A DNA stretch of 64,000 nucleotides from an uncultured Roseibium sp. (GCF_947499295.1 NZ_CANMNP010000007.1:124001-188000); one strand, 5' to 3'; counted from the stretch's first letter, positions 27,037 through 36,159 are shown. A program made the numbers and translations. Notes: generated by a model from the sequence alone, not told the origin.

Positions 27037-27657
27037 ATGATGAATGCTCCCAAAAGCCGCCCTAGGGACGGCACGCTTCGAACCAAACTGGTTGATGCCG
27101 GCGTCCAACTGTTGAGAGACCGGGGACCTGATGGTTTGTCACTGAGGGAATGCGCTGCGATGGCGGGCGTCTCTCATGCGGCACCAGGCTATCATTTCAA
27201 AAACCTGATGGGGCTCTCAACGGCCATCGCCGCCAGAGGGTATCGGCTCTTTTGCAATGCCATGCTTGCAAGACGAGACAAGGCAGGCCCGGCCCCTTTT
27301 GAACGCCTCAGCGCGATCTGTCACGGCTATCTGGATTATGCAGCGGGGCATCCTGAATTGTTTCTGTTCATCTTTTCAGGGCAGAAATTCAACGAGAACG
27401 ACCAAGACTTCTGCGTGGCCTCTTCAGAGGCATACGGTATCTTGCGAGAAACGTGCGCACCTTTGGTTCCTCCAGGCTCAGAAATTGAAGAAACCGAGAT
27501 CCTTGTCTGGTCACTCGTTCACGGCTACGCCCATTTGGCCATGACCCGAAAGAAGGACAACCCGAAGCTGGGTCGCGGCTGGCCTGATCTTGACGCACTG
27601 CTTTCACACTTGCGGAATGCGCTGGCCGCCCAGTCCGCCGACAAAACCCGCGAGTAA
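27037..27657 (+). CDS. TetR/AcrR family regulator (206 aa)
   Basis: N-terminal helix-turn-helix (GLSLRECAAMAGVSHAAPGYHF) and a C-terminal domain of the WHG/TetR_C_13 type (FIFSGQKFNENDQDF near the middle). It probably represses itself and the divergent DUF2306 gene through the paired CTTGACA palindromes. The first of two adjacent ATGs is used. Ligand unknown. Confidence 0.88.
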   Translation: MMNAPKSRPRDGTLRTKLVDAGVQLLRDRGPDGLSLRECAAMAGVSHAAPGYHFKNLMGLSTAIAARGYRLFCNAMLARRDKAGPAPFERLSAICHGYLDYAAGHPELFLFIFSGQKFNENDQDFCVASSEAYGILRETCAPLVPPGSEIEETEILVWSLVHGYAHLAMTRKKDNPKLGRGWPDLDALLSHLRNALAAQSADKTRE

Positions 27658-27665
27658 GCCCGCCG

Positions 27666-28100
27666 TTAAAGGAGACAAAGCTCGGTCAGGTCGCGGCGCA
27701 TCGCATCCGGCATGGCCACTGCCTCGCCCGCAAGCCGGATATCACCGGGGGCTTCATCCACTTTTAGGTACCGCCAGCCCTGGAACGGTCGCCTGGGTCG
27801 GTATTGGGTCAATATCAAACGGGGTTCCAGCACAAGATCGCATCGTTTTATACCCGCTTCATCGGTAAACGGGCGAATGTCCAATAGGTGTTGCCGCGCC
27901 TGGATCTTCCCCTTGATGACCCAGTAGAGCGACCCGCCGTCCAGCAGCTCATCCTTGCGGGTCGGAACCATGCGGGTTGTGTGTGTCGTCACCTCTTCCA
28001 CACCAGCAAGGCGCGCCTGTTCAACGCGAAAATCAATCCAGGCCTGAAGAGATTCTGCGCTGTCTGCTCCCACACACAATTTAACAAGATGCAAGGTCAT
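27666..28100 (-). CDS. DUF1489 family protein (144 aa)
   Basis: Matches the alphaproteobacterial DUF1489 family by its start MTLHLVKLCVGADS, the central LYWVIKGKIQARQ and the basic YRPRRPFQGWRYL segment. It is soluble, with no known activity. It is convergent with the TetR gene, eight bases apart. Confidence 0.85.
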   Translation of the reverse strand: MTLHLVKLCVGADSAESLQAWIDFRVEQARLAGVEEVTTHTTRMVPTRKDELLDGGSLYWVIKGKIQARQHLLDIRPFTDEAGIKRCDLVLEPRLILTQYRPRRPFQGWRYLKVDEAPGDIRLAGEAVAMPDAMRRDLTELCLL

Positions 28101-28221
28101 AGACTTGACCTAGCAGGCCTGCCGGTTCCGTCAAGCTGACTTCTGGAAACGGCGGTGGATTTTGCACAGCAAGAGTGACGTAACGCTTGCGGTTAACGCT
28201 TAACGGGGGTCTCATAGTCCC

Positions 28222-29106
28222 ATGGAAGTGTTTCTCACAGGCGGAACCGGTAGCATCGGTTCAGCGGTTCTAAAGCGACTTCTCGACGAGAACGCACGGA
28301 TTGTCGGCCTCGCCAGATCCGACGCGTCGGCTGAAAAACTCCGTGCTCTGGGCGCCAATGCCTACCCCGGAGACCTTCGCTCTCCCGATAGTTGGGTGAG
28401 CCGTGCTGCTGCCTGTGACGCCGTTGTCCACACCGGCGCGACATTTTCTGCCGACATGGGCCGTGTCGACAGGCAATCCATGCTGGCACTGAAGAAGGCC
28501 GCGCAACATCGTCAACAACCACTCAAGGTGATCTACACCGGCGGGGTCTGGCTGTTTCCGCAAACGACTGCGCGGAACGTGATTACGGAAAAGACTCCGT
28601 TTTCACCTCTGCCCGCCTTTCGCTACATGACCGAGACAATCAGAACCCTGTCACACGGCACAGACATGAACCTTGCGGTGGTTCATCCGGCACTGGTGTG
28701 CAGCCGGGAATTCGGACCCATCGCAGAAATGACCGATGCCCTGAAGAAGGGCCATGCATTCAAAACAAGAGCGACGCGCGATACGCTCTGGCCACTGGTC
28801 GAAGTCAACGATCTTGCAGACTTTTACGCGCGCATATTGCAACAGACCCGTTTCAGAATGTCCCTGATTGCCAGCTGCATTGACGGTATTTCAGTCGGGC
28901 ACCTTGCATCGCACATTTCCGCAAGGCACGGCGCACCGTTGGAAATCGACACAACACCCGCCCCCGAAGAGACTGATCCGGAAACCGATTGGAGCGCGGG
29001 TTACGCGCTGTCGCAGAAAGTGGACGTCAATCACGCCCGTCGCACAACCGGATGGCAGCCCGAGCACTCCACCATCGAAGACCTGGTCGTTGCCCTGTCA
29101 AAATGA
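28222..29106 (+). CDS. Atypical NAD-dependent epimerase/dehydratase-like SDR (294 aa)
   Basis: Extended-SDR Rossmann fold with TGGTGSIGS at the N-terminus and an NAD-binding strand ending in ARSDAS. The usual YxxxK appears as YMTET (near residue 135), with Thr in place of the catalytic Lys, so it may bind NAD(P) without classic SDR catalysis. The C-terminal part holds the substrate domain (GWQPEHSTIEDLV). It is isolated, and the substrate is unknown. Confidence 0.8.
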   Translation: MEVFLTGGTGSIGSAVLKRLLDENARIVGLARSDASAEKLRALGANAYPGDLRSPDSWVSRAAACDAVVHTGATFSADMGRVDRQSMLALKKAAQHRQQPLKVIYTGGVWLFPQTTARNVITEKTPFSPLPAFRYMTETIRTLSHGTDMNLAVVHPALVCSREFGPIAEMTDALKKGHAFKTRATRDTLWPLVEVNDLADFYARILQQTRFRMSLIASCIDGISVGHLASHISARHGAPLEIDTTPAPEETDPETDWSAGYALSQKVDVNHARRTTGWQPEHSTIEDLVVALSK

Positions 29107-29183
29107 ACACTGGCAATTCCACAAGGCTGCGGTAAGGATTTTCTCAATTCGAACAAAGACTTTCTAAAGTTTCCCACCTTAAA

Positions 29184-29765
29184 TTGAAACCAAGGGCAAC
29201 TTGGGGCTTCGCTTTGATCAGGTCATTTTTCGCAATTTTTGCGTTTCTTCAATTGACGGCTTCACTTGCTGCCGGCGATTGGCCACTCGGCGCATTTGAA
29301 GTCCGCAATACGGCCGGATTTGTTCAGGAGGGCGACGTACGCAGGACGATTGGCGTCGACCGAAATACCGGCATTGCCGAAATTGCAGCGATTGAAGGCG
29401 GCCTGAGTGTGACGATCGGCGGCACACAGCTGCATCTATTCCGGATCGAAGAAGGCCTTGCATCGATAGAATGGGATGCAAGCGGGACAAATTTGCTCCA
29501 TGGCATCGATATTCAAGCGCTTCTGGGCGAGGAAACGCCGCAAAACATACCCGTATGGGGCGCTAGCCTGGCCTGGCCAGGTGCAGGTTCAGTGCAAATG
29601 GTGCTGCTGCCACTTCGGCAAAACGCATATACCGGATTTTTGGTCAGCCGGCCGGCGGACCAGATCGTGGTGCGTCAAATGGAATTTAGAAAGAACTCCG
29701 GGCCGTCCAATCGCCCGGTATCGTCAGGATCAGCTGATAGGCGTCGTGCGGGTATTGCCGGCTAG
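29184..29765 (+). CDS. Hypothetical exported protein (193 aa)
   Basis: Not recognised. A signal peptide (about 10-30, FAIFAFLQLTASLAAG) precedes a beta-rich domain. The best start is a TTG at 29184, or another TTG at 29214; there is no in-frame ATG before the signal peptide and no strong Shine-Dalgarno. The C-terminal 20 residues are Ser/Arg-rich. A strong terminator follows at 29775. Confidence 0.6.
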   Translation: MKPRATWGFALIRSFFAIFAFLQLTASLAAGDWPLGAFEVRNTAGFVQEGDVRRTIGVDRNTGIAEIAAIEGGLSVTIGGTQLHLFRIEEGLASIEWDASGTNLLHGIDIQALLGEETPQNIPVWGASLAWPGAGSVQMVLLPLRQNAYTGFLVSRPADQIVVRQMEFRKNSGPSNRPVSSGSADRRRAGIAG

Positions 29766-29774
29766 AAACACAAT

Positions 29775-29799
29775 AAGGCGCAGCTCCCGGCTGCGCCTT
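29775..29799. terminator. Terminator between the hypothetical exported protein and the 44-aa membrane protein
   Basis: AAGGCGCAG and CTGCGCCTT form a 9-bp perfect stem with a 7-base loop, followed by TTGTTCT on the plus strand. It sits between convergent genes and may serve both. Confidence 0.75.
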
Positions 29800-29823
29800 T
29801 GTTCTGAACACGTCCAGCTGTTC

Positions 29824-29958
29824 TTATTGAGCAACAGCGACGGCTTGTTTGGCACTTTCCACATCATTGAACAAAAGAACCATCGTCAACGCGACGCCAA
29901 CGACAGCGACAGTCCAAAGAGTGACGCTCCAACAAGATTTCTGCACGTTTTCGTCCAT
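29824..29958 (-). CDS. Small single-pass membrane protein (44 aa)
   Basis: Begins MDENVQKSCWSVTLW and has one membrane helix (about 11-29, TLWTVAVVGVALTMVLLF), with a short acidic/Ala-rich C-terminal tail. TAGGGA lies about seven bases before the ATG. Function is unknown. It is of the size of small cytochrome-oxidase-accessory or regulatory membrane peptides, but nothing specific supports that. Confidence 0.55.
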   Translation of the reverse strand: MDENVQKSCWSVTLWTVAVVGVALTMVLLFNDVESAKQAVAVAQ

Positions 29959-30219
29959 CAAATCCCTACACTTTGTTATTCGGCGCCGGGTCCCACCGAC
30001 CTCAAATGTGGCGCCATTGGGGCGATGAGGTAAACGATCCCTTACCCTTTCGCAAGCGCAAAAAAGGAGCAACTGGTATCGCTTTTTTGCAGAGCTTAAA
30101 TCCTTTCAATTTTTCAGCACCTTACGGTTTCCCACAGTGTTCCTTAGTGCTGTTGTATAAACTCTGTTATGACAATTCGAAGCCGGAGTTCACCCACCGG
30201 CATCGTCAAAAGGTTCGTG

Positions 30220-30942
30220 ATGCAGGCCCTCTCAAATATTGATATCGCCGCTGCCGCCTGGTTTCTCTTTGCCTGGTTCGGTTTTAATTTATTGATTGAT
30301 GTCAGTCCTTTAAGACAAATAACCCTGTCAAATGCGATGGACGACTTTCGACGTGGCTGGATGATCTCCATGTGCATGCGCGAAGTCCGCATCATGGACA
30401 CCTCCATCATGGCGGGCCTTCAGCAAGGCACTGCCTTTTTTGCCTCAACCGCTCTTCTTTCAATGGGGGGCTGTTTTGCACTTCTCGACGCTACGGAAAG
30501 GATACTCCAAGTCGCCGGAGATCTGGCAATACCAGGCGCAGACAGTCGCGCCTTATGGGAAATAAAGGTTCTCGGCCTGATGCTGATTTTCGCCTATGCC
30601 TTCTTCAAATTTGGCTGGGCGTACCGGCTGTTCAACTATGCAAGCATCATTATGGGTGCCGTTCCGGACCTGGGGCAGGCTGAAGACAAAACGGTACGAA
30701 AGATGGCTATGCAGGCCGGCGAACTGAATGTACTCGCCGGACGCCATTTCAACCGAGGTCAACGCGCGTTTTTCTTTGCAATCGGATTTCTTGGCTGGTT
30801 TGCTGGCCCCTACGTTTTCGCAGGGGCCACGCTTGCAGTGCTGATCGTGCTCACACGACGTCAGTTTGCTTCCAGAGCCCGCTCAGCCGTGTTTTCAGGG
30901 CAATATCCAAACCTCGGATCACCCGTCAAATCCGGAGAATAG
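30220..30942 (+). CDS. DUF599 family membrane protein (240 aa)
   Basis: Four-helix membrane protein with the DUF599 hallmarks (WMISMCMREVRIMDTSIMAGL, read as REVRIMDTSIMAGLQ, and FFKFGWAYRLFNYASI). The ATG at 30220 has AAGG upstream; an ATG at 30169 without a ribosome-binding site would add 17 residues. Its last 82 bases overlap the 3' end of the convergent cyclase gene. Function is unknown. Confidence 0.85.
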   Translation: MQALSNIDIAAAAWFLFAWFGFNLLIDVSPLRQITLSNAMDDFRRGWMISMCMREVRIMDTSIMAGLQQGTAFFASTALLSMGGCFALLDATERILQVAGDLAIPGADSRALWEIKVLGLMLIFAYAFFKFGWAYRLFNYASIIMGAVPDLGQAEDKTVRKMAMQAGELNVLAGRHFNRGQRAFFFAIGFLGWFAGPYVFAGATLAVLIVLTRRQFASRARSAVFSGQYPNLGSPVKSGE

Positions 30943-32108
30943 ACCGATACCGGATCATCGAATCCCTTCACCTGATACCGCCCATAAAGACCAGAACGGC
31001 ATCCCATGATGTCGGAAAGTGCGTCGGAGACCAGGACTTGACGCTCAAGGTCCTTCGCCAGTTCGGCGATACGCGCAGCCAGGTTCACAACCGGTCCCAC
31101 CACGGTGAAATCGAGCCGCGTTTCACTGCCGACATTGCCATAGAAGACATCGCCGGCATGCAACGCAATCCCGACGCTCATATCCGGGGTCGTAGCGCAC
31201 GTTCTGGCACTGTTGATCGTTTCGATCCGCTGCAGTGTCTCCCGTGCAGCAAGCAACGCCCGCTTGGCTGCGTCACGTGCCTCACCATCCGTTTCATACG
31301 GAAAAATGGCCATCACTTCGTCGCCGATAAACTTCAGCACTTCGCCACCATGGGCCTCCACAGCTGCCGTCATCGCGCCGAAATACTTGTTCAGGAACAA
31401 GATGACCTTGTCGGCAGGCAATGTGTTGGACATCCTGGTGAACCCGCGAATATCGGCAAAGCTCACAACGGCCTTGATCCATTCGCCTTCACCGCGGCGT
31501 GTCGTACCATCAAGAACCCGCGATCCGGCTCGTGGACCAACGTAAGTCTCCAGAACAGTTTCCGCAGTCCTTTTCAGGGTTTTAAGCTCACAGACCAGTG
31601 CCAGTGGCCGCACAAGCGATTCAAAAACACCTATGTGAGAACTGACGAACCCGCCAGGCGCCTTGGTTGCGAAGGTAGCAACCTTTACGGAGCCATCCGA
31701 AAAGGGCAGCGGCAGCGCTATGTAGTCGGTGTAGCCTTCATCCCGCAATTCAACCGTGACCGGGAACTCCTCCACAATCGAAGGTTCTTTCTCGATCCGG
31801 ACACGCACTGCAGCACTCGTTTCGTGGACACGCTTGATCGGACTGGCTTCGTAATCCTCTTCCGAACTGTTGTCAGACGTATAGAGCCTGAGCTCCCGCG
31901 TCCCGTCACTTGCCCAAATGGATGCTTCTGCGCGCACGTTCGGGTGCACGACCCAGATGCCCGTTGTCGCCCTGTCGACCGGCACTTTGCCGCGGCGCAG
32001 GCGTTCAGCAAGCTCTGAAACGATTTCCAAAGTATCATTCAAATGCGAAGCGTCGCTGTAGAGCCACTGTACAACGTCTGCCGCGACGATCGGCGCTTCG
32101 AGGACCAT
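30861..32108 (-). CDS. Class III adenylate/guanylate cyclase with N-terminal sensor region (415 aa)
   Basis: The N-terminal 200 residues form a region like those paired with many rhizobial CyaA-type cyclases. The catalytic domain starts at VVSFADIRGFTRMS, whose Asp binds metal; the second metal Asp is in FIGDEVMAIFP. The purine/transition-state region is VVGPVVNLAARIAEL (Asn and Arg present), so it looks active. The ATG at 32108 has AAAGGA upstream; a TTG at 32144 is less likely. It would make cAMP or cGMP; the substrate-specifying residues cannot be judged safely by eye. Confidence 0.88.
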   Translation of the reverse strand: MVLEAPIVAADVVQWLYSDASHLNDTLEIVSELAERLRRGKVPVDRATTGIWVVHPNVRAEASIWASDGTRELRLYTSDNSSEEDYEASPIKRVHETSAAVRVRIEKEPSIVEEFPVTVELRDEGYTDYIALPLPFSDGSVKVATFATKAPGGFVSSHIGVFESLVRPLALVCELKTLKRTAETVLETYVGPRAGSRVLDGTTRRGEGEWIKAVVSFADIRGFTRMSNTLPADKVILFLNKYFGAMTAAVEAHGGEVLKFIGDEVMAIFPYETDGEARDAAKRALLAARETLQRIETINSARTCATTPDMSVGIALHAGDVFYGNVGSETRLDFTVVGPVVNLAARIAELAKDLERQVLVSDALSDIMGCRSGLYGRYQVKGFDDPVSVYSPDLTGDPRFGYCPENTAERALEAN

Positions 32109-32221
32109 CAGCCCACGTCCTTTCAATTCCCTGAGTTCGCTCAATATATGGTGCGACGCAACCGTCTGTAAAAGAGGTTGAACCCAAAATTGAGATGTAA
32201 GTTAAAAGTGATTTGCCGTCT

Positions 32222-33019
32222 TCAGGGCTTCGGGAAAAATTCCGTGCTTCGCCCGATCACCCAATAGATAGCTAATCCGAGCCATTCCCTAAACGCTATG
32301 TCGAATCGACGCAGCCCCTTTGACGCGCCATCGAATCCCAGTCCTCTGTCCACTTCCCCCCTGGTTCGATAGTCCACAGGATAAGCCGTCAGCCCTGTCC
32401 ACCCTGCCTTCTCAAAGACACCCATGGACCTGGGCATATGATAGGCGGAGGTAACGAGCAGCCACCTTTGTCCCGGCTGCGGATCCACGATCTCCTTGCT
32501 CAAGGTGGCATTTTCCCAGGTGTTCCGTGACTCGTCCTCCAGCACAACGCGCTCCGGTGAAATACCAAAATCGGCGAAAAGCCGGCCGGCCCCCTCCGCC
32601 TCCGTCGCCTGCGAAGAAATAATGACGCCCTGTCCGCCAGTGTGGACGACAATTGCGTCGGGCAGCATCCTTGCCAGCCGCGCAGTAATCGTTATGCGCT
32701 CGGCCGACATGGTCAAAGCTGTGTCTCCGCGAACACCGGTCACGACAGTATCGACAGCGCCGCCAAGAACGATAATGCCGTCAAATCCGCTGATGTCTGC
32801 AGGACGAGGAAAACGGTCCTCCAGTGGTTGGATCAACCAGTTTGCTGCTGGAGAAAATCCACAAATGACAAGTCCAGCAAGCCCGGCCCAGGTCATCAGC
32901 TTTGCGATACGTTTGCGGCTGGTGAAAGCCATCAGCAGCAGGCCAAACAGAACCAGAGCAATCAGGAAGTTCGAAGGTTGAATGAAAAACTGACCAATTT
33001 TTGAAATGTAGAAGAACAT
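32222..33019 (-). CDS. YdcF/ElyC family protein (DUF218), 265 aa
   Basis: Two N-terminal membrane helices (about 15-32 and 42-60) and a periplasmic DUF218 domain with GIIVLGGAVDT, VVHTGGQG, VVLEDESRNTWENA and LVTSAYHMPRS, all conserved in the YdcF-ElyC-SanA family. Members act in envelope or peptidoglycan-precursor homeostasis. It starts with ATG at 33019. Confidence 0.88.
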   Translation of the reverse strand: MFFYISKIGQFFIQPSNFLIALVLFGLLLMAFTSRKRIAKLMTWAGLAGLVICGFSPAANWLIQPLEDRFPRPADISGFDGIIVLGGAVDTVVTGVRGDTALTMSAERITITARLARMLPDAIVVHTGGQGVIISSQATEAEGAGRLFADFGISPERVVLEDESRNTWENATLSKEIVDPQPGQRWLLVTSAYHMPRSMGVFEKAGWTGLTAYPVDYRTRGEVDRGLGFDGASKGLRRFDIAFREWLGLAIYWVIGRSTEFFPKP

Positions 33020-33505
33020 CCGCCCCCCAAGGAAATCATTTTCTTAAAGAACAACGACCAGCATCGTCCAACAAGTCAAGGCTTGCCGAGTGCCTCGCTC
33101 GGATGGCGACAGATAGCTGAACGCCCGTGCAACGAAACTGCCCAAAAGTGTTCACATTCATCACAAGAGTAAATGGCAGTTATGGCTGGAAATAGACTGC
33201 AGAATTCATCGAACTATGGAACTCGGCCATCACGGTTTGCCGCTTTTAACCGCGGCAACTCACAGCTGGGTACAAAGCTTGTGATGGCGTTTGAATTGTA
33301 AAAAGACTGACATACAAACCCGACATTCTGCGCCCCGCTATGAGCCCGTTTGCCGATATTCACTTCCGACAATGGACAATACAGCCATGCAGAATTTCAT
33401 CGGAATTTTTGCAAAGGGAATAATCGTGATCGGAGTCACAGGGTTTTGAAATCAAATGCGGCAATCTCTAGGCATCGTTTCGAAGGCTTAATCGAGGATA
33501 GCCAG
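33020..33505. other. 486-bp intergenic region, nothing firmly recognised
   Basis: Lies between the divergent ydcF-like and globin-like genes and must hold both promoters. A 20-codon hydrophobic frame at 33387-33449 lacks a ribosome-binding site. I saw no repeat, RNA gene or operator. Confidence 0.45.
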
Positions 33506-33910
33506 ATGACACTCTATATGAAACTTGGTGGACGCAAGGCAGTCATGCAGGCCATGCCACGTCTGAAGCAGCGTCTGGAACAGGATGAATGCTTCGATCT
33601 CTCCGGTTTCCGCGAAGAGTTCGAGCGTTCCGATGACCTGACTGAATTCCTGATTTTCCTGTCAGGCGGCGCGCCGTTCTATGATGGAAAGCCGGTATGT
33701 GAGTTACTGTCACCAATTTGCACTTGTTCCGACCTGTATGCGCGTTTTGTCGATCACTTGGTCAGCGCATTCTTTGGCGGTCGAGCCGGCACCGGAGACG
33801 AAACAGAGTTTCGGAGACTGCTGGACCGCTTACGTCCGCAAGTTCTCAGCCCGAAACCTGTTGCTCCGGTACTGGTTTACTCAGTCGAACCGGAAACGCT
33901 GAGCGCCTAA
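33506..33910 (+). CDS. Truncated-hemoglobin-like protein lacking the proximal histidine (134 aa)
   Basis: The sequence follows the group-1 truncated hemoglobin pattern from end to end: TLYMKLGGRKAV at the start (TLYxxIGGxxAI in trHb), LTEFLIFLSGGAPFYDGKPV in the middle (LxxFLxxxxGGPxxYxGRPM) and LYARFVDHLVSAF (HFDAxxxHL). The proximal heme ligand His that should follow at about residue 68 is Leu (in CELLSP), and three Cys (65, 72, 74) cluster there instead. So either heme is bound differently or the fold is used without heme. GAGGAT precedes the ATG. A shared terminator separates it from clpP. Confidence 0.65.
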   Translation: MTLYMKLGGRKAVMQAMPRLKQRLEQDECFDLSGFREEFERSDDLTEFLIFLSGGAPFYDGKPVCELLSPICTCSDLYARFVDHLVSAFFGGRAGTGDETEFRRLLDRLRPQVLSPKPVAPVLVYSVEPETLSA

Positions 33911-33928
33911 GGTCCCCCCACAAAACAA

Positions 33929-33956
33929 AACGCCGGTGGAACCAACCACCGGCGTT
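33929..33956. terminator. Bidirectional terminator between the globin-like gene and clpP
   Basis: AACGCCGGTGG and CCACCGGCGTT form a perfect 11-bp stem around six bases, with an A-run on one side and TTCTGT on the other. It lies between two convergent genes. Confidence 0.85.
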
Positions 33957-33982
33957 CTGTGACAGTCTCTTTTAGGCTTCGA

Positions 33983-34597
33983 TCAGCCCAGTTCGTCAAC
34001 GCTGGTCACGACTTTTCCGACAAGACCATACTCAATGCCTTCTTCCGGGCTCATCCAGTAGTCGCGATCCGTGTCCTTTTCGATCCGTTCGATCGGTTGA
34101 CCGGTCGCATCGGCGAAGATCTTGTTCAACCGGTCACGCATCTTGATGATTTCCTTGGCCTGGATCTCGATATCCGTTGCCATGCCGCCGGCACCGCCGG
34201 ACGGTTGATGCAAGAGAAAGCGTGTGTTCGGGGTACAAAACCGCTTGTCCTTCGGCACGGATACGTAAATCAATGCACCCGCGCTGGCGACCCAGCCCAT
34301 TCCAAGAATCCGCACTTCAGGCGCAACAAACTTGATGGTGTCATGGATCATGTCGCCGGACTCAACGTGACCGCCAGGCGAAGAAACAATTACCGTGATC
34401 GGATCGTTTGAGACCTGCGCAAGGGCAAGCAAACGGGAACAGACGTCGCGGGCCATTTCCTGTGTCACCGCACCGGTGATCAGAACTGTGCGCGCTTCGA
34501 ACAGATGCTTGTCGACTTGGATCGACTGCTGGCTTTTGGCTTTGTCCTCGTCATCATCGTCGAGGCGTGCAGGCACCGTGGTCGAATAGTTTTTCAT
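33983..34597 (-). CDS. clpP: ClpP-like ATP-dependent Clp protease proteolytic subunit (204 aa)
   Basis: Serine protease of the S14 family. The catalytic Ser is in [11 protein letters not shown], the His in [10 protein letters not shown] and the Asp in the [11 protein letters not shown] segment. The N-terminal 25 residues are charged (DDDDEDKAK). The Ser region differs from the usual GQAASMGA of housekeeping ClpP, suggesting one of the extra ClpP paralogues found in alphaproteobacteria; no clpX is adjacent. A partner could be ClpA from elsewhere in the window. Confidence 0.88.
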   Translation of the reverse strand: MKNYSTTVPARLDDDDEDKAKSQQSIQVDKHLFEARTVLITGAVTQEMARDVCSRLLALAQVSNDPITVIVSSPGGHVESGDMIHDTIKFVAPEVRILGMGWVASAGALIYVSVPKDKRFCTPNTRFLLHQPSGGAGGMATDIEIQAKEIIKMRDRLNKIFADATGQPIERIEKDTDRDYWMSPEEGIEYGLVGKVVTSVDELG

Positions 34598-34783
34598 GCG
34601 CAGGATTAAGCTCCCTTGGCTGTTGGGCCGATTGAACCGGCGTTTTCAACGGACGATGGCTGAAAGTCCATCATCCCGGCATTCAGTCATGTGTATGCGA
34701 AGTCTGGGGCACTCGCAAATGATGTGATCCTCAATAACGTGAAAAGAGTTATCAGAAAGGCAACGCCTGACCAGATCAGTGCC

Positions 34784-35641
34784 TCAGTCTCCAGGAGGAA
34801 GTTGGCTGTCAATCGCCTTTTCCCTACGTCCGACAACGAAGTGCCAGACAAGCATGACCGCAAACGGCAAGGAAGGCCAGACGAACCATAGTGTGGACAA
34901 CCCTGACGTCAGAAGATTGAGGACGAAGAAAAAACCGATCATGAACACGCAACTGCGCACCTTTCGCGGCTGCGCGCGCAACCAGCGCCGCGCCTGCTCA
35001 AAGCCGTTGGCAACGGCTTGCGTATCCTTATCCCAATTCGGTCTGTCCGATGTTGAACCGGGCATGTCGGCCCCATCTTCATTTTGGGTCGCAGTGCTTT
35101 CCTGCGGTGTGTTCCGGCCTCCCATTCGTACGGAATAGGTTTCAACAGGGTCAGCGACATTCTTGACCTGTTGCGGCCCAAGCGGCTCGAAGCCAAGCGC
35201 CATTTTCGTTTTGACCTGATCGTAAACCGACTGCGACAACATGATCCCGCCTGTTGGCGCAATTTCCTGAAGGCGCGCAGCGACATTCACTCCGTCCCCA
35301 TAGATGTCATCGCCCTCGACCATGATATCACCGAGATTGATGCCGATTCTGAATTCCATTTTGTTCAAGTCGGGAAGTTCGGAATTGCGGTGCAAAAGTT
35401 CGTTCTGGATGTCGACCGCGCATTGAACGGCTTCCAGGACCGAGGTGAACTCAATGATGACGGCATCGCCCCAGGTATTAACGATCCGGCCGTTGTGACG
35501 CCCTGTCATAGAGGACATTACAGACCTATAGGCCTTCAGCCGATCCAACGTGCCGTCTTCGTCACGCGCCATCAGCTTCGAATATTGTGCAACGTCTGCG
35601 CACATGATTGCCGCCAGACGCCGCTTCACCCGTTGCATCAT
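34784..35641 (-). CDS. Class III nucleotide cyclase with C-terminal two-helix membrane domain (285 aa)
   Basis: The catalytic domain comes first: RRLAAIMCADVAQYSKLM carries the first metal Asp, NTWGDAVIIEF the second, and DDIYGDGVNVAARLQEI the Asn/Arg transition-state pair. After a linker of about 50 residues come two membrane helices (about 228-270, VFMIGFFFVLNLLTSG and WPSLPFAVMLVWHFVVG), a 2TM-type domain. Cyclase-first, membrane-last is less usual than the reverse. It is likely an inner-membrane adenylate cyclase. Confidence 0.88.
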   Translation of the reverse strand: MMQRVKRRLAAIMCADVAQYSKLMARDEDGTLDRLKAYRSVMSSMTGRHNGRIVNTWGDAVIIEFTSVLEAVQCAVDIQNELLHRNSELPDLNKMEFRIGINLGDIMVEGDDIYGDGVNVAARLQEIAPTGGIMLSQSVYDQVKTKMALGFEPLGPQQVKNVADPVETYSVRMGGRNTPQESTATQNEDGADMPGSTSDRPNWDKDTQAVANGFEQARRWLRAQPRKVRSCVFMIGFFFVLNLLTSGLSTLWFVWPSLPFAVMLVWHFVVGRREKAIDSQLPPGD

Positions 35642-35754
35642 TTTACCCCTGATTGCTCAAGCTTAGGAATGGTAAGCCCAGAACCAAATTGCAAGGGCAA
35701 ATCCACTCAGGTGCCAATTGGCAGGCCATTGGCCGCAACCAACACTGCCGCTAC

Positions 35755-36159
35755 CTAATCGCCGTCAGCAAGGTTCCTCAAGACTTCCAATGCATCTTGA
35801 GCGCGCTCCGCCGGGACAAAAACATGATCATGGAAAAAGGCGGCAACAACATTGGCCGGTATTGCTTTTTCTGCCAATGCAGCAGCAACTGCAGCTGTCA
35901 GGCCAACAGCCTCCAGCGAGGAATGGACCGTCAGCGTGATCCTGCGGTACCACTCTGCATCGGCCAAGCCCAGCTCGCGGGCGCGTTCAACGGGAAGAAT
36001 CGCCGTCATTCCTTCCGTTTCGGAAAAGAGCCCAATTGGCTCATACTGCGCAAGATCTCCGGCTGCCATGGTTTCAAACGTGCAGAACACATAATGTTCG
36101 GGATCAAGCATCGGACGCATATGAGAAATAAGCGCGCTCAAATCAGTTTCACCCGGCAT
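35755..36159 (-). CDS. ACT-domain protein (134 aa)
   Basis: Resembles the small ACT_3-type proteins: paired beta-alpha-beta units with HYVFCTFE, GMTAILPVERARELGL and RRITLTVHSSLEAVGLTAAV. ACT domains bind amino acids. It starts at an ATG directly after GGAGG. The next gene upstream on the same strand is a GNAT, 12 bases away, so the two form an operon. Confidence 0.8.
   Translation of the reverse strand: MPGETDLSALISHMRPMLDPEHYVFCTFETMAAGDLAQYEPIGLFSETEGMTAILPVERARELGLADAEWYRRITLTVHSSLEAVGLTAAVAAALAEKAIPANVVAAFFHDHVFVPAERAQDALEVLRNLADGD

Noticed and set aside
28190..28206. TTAACGCTTAACG before the epimerase as a CtrA site
   Set aside because: The TTAA spacing is three bases rather than seven.
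33387..33449. A 20-residue hydrophobic frame beginning MQNFIGIFAKG in the intergenic region before the globin-like gene
   Set aside because: No ribosome-binding site and no terminator or partner; too short to distinguish from chance.
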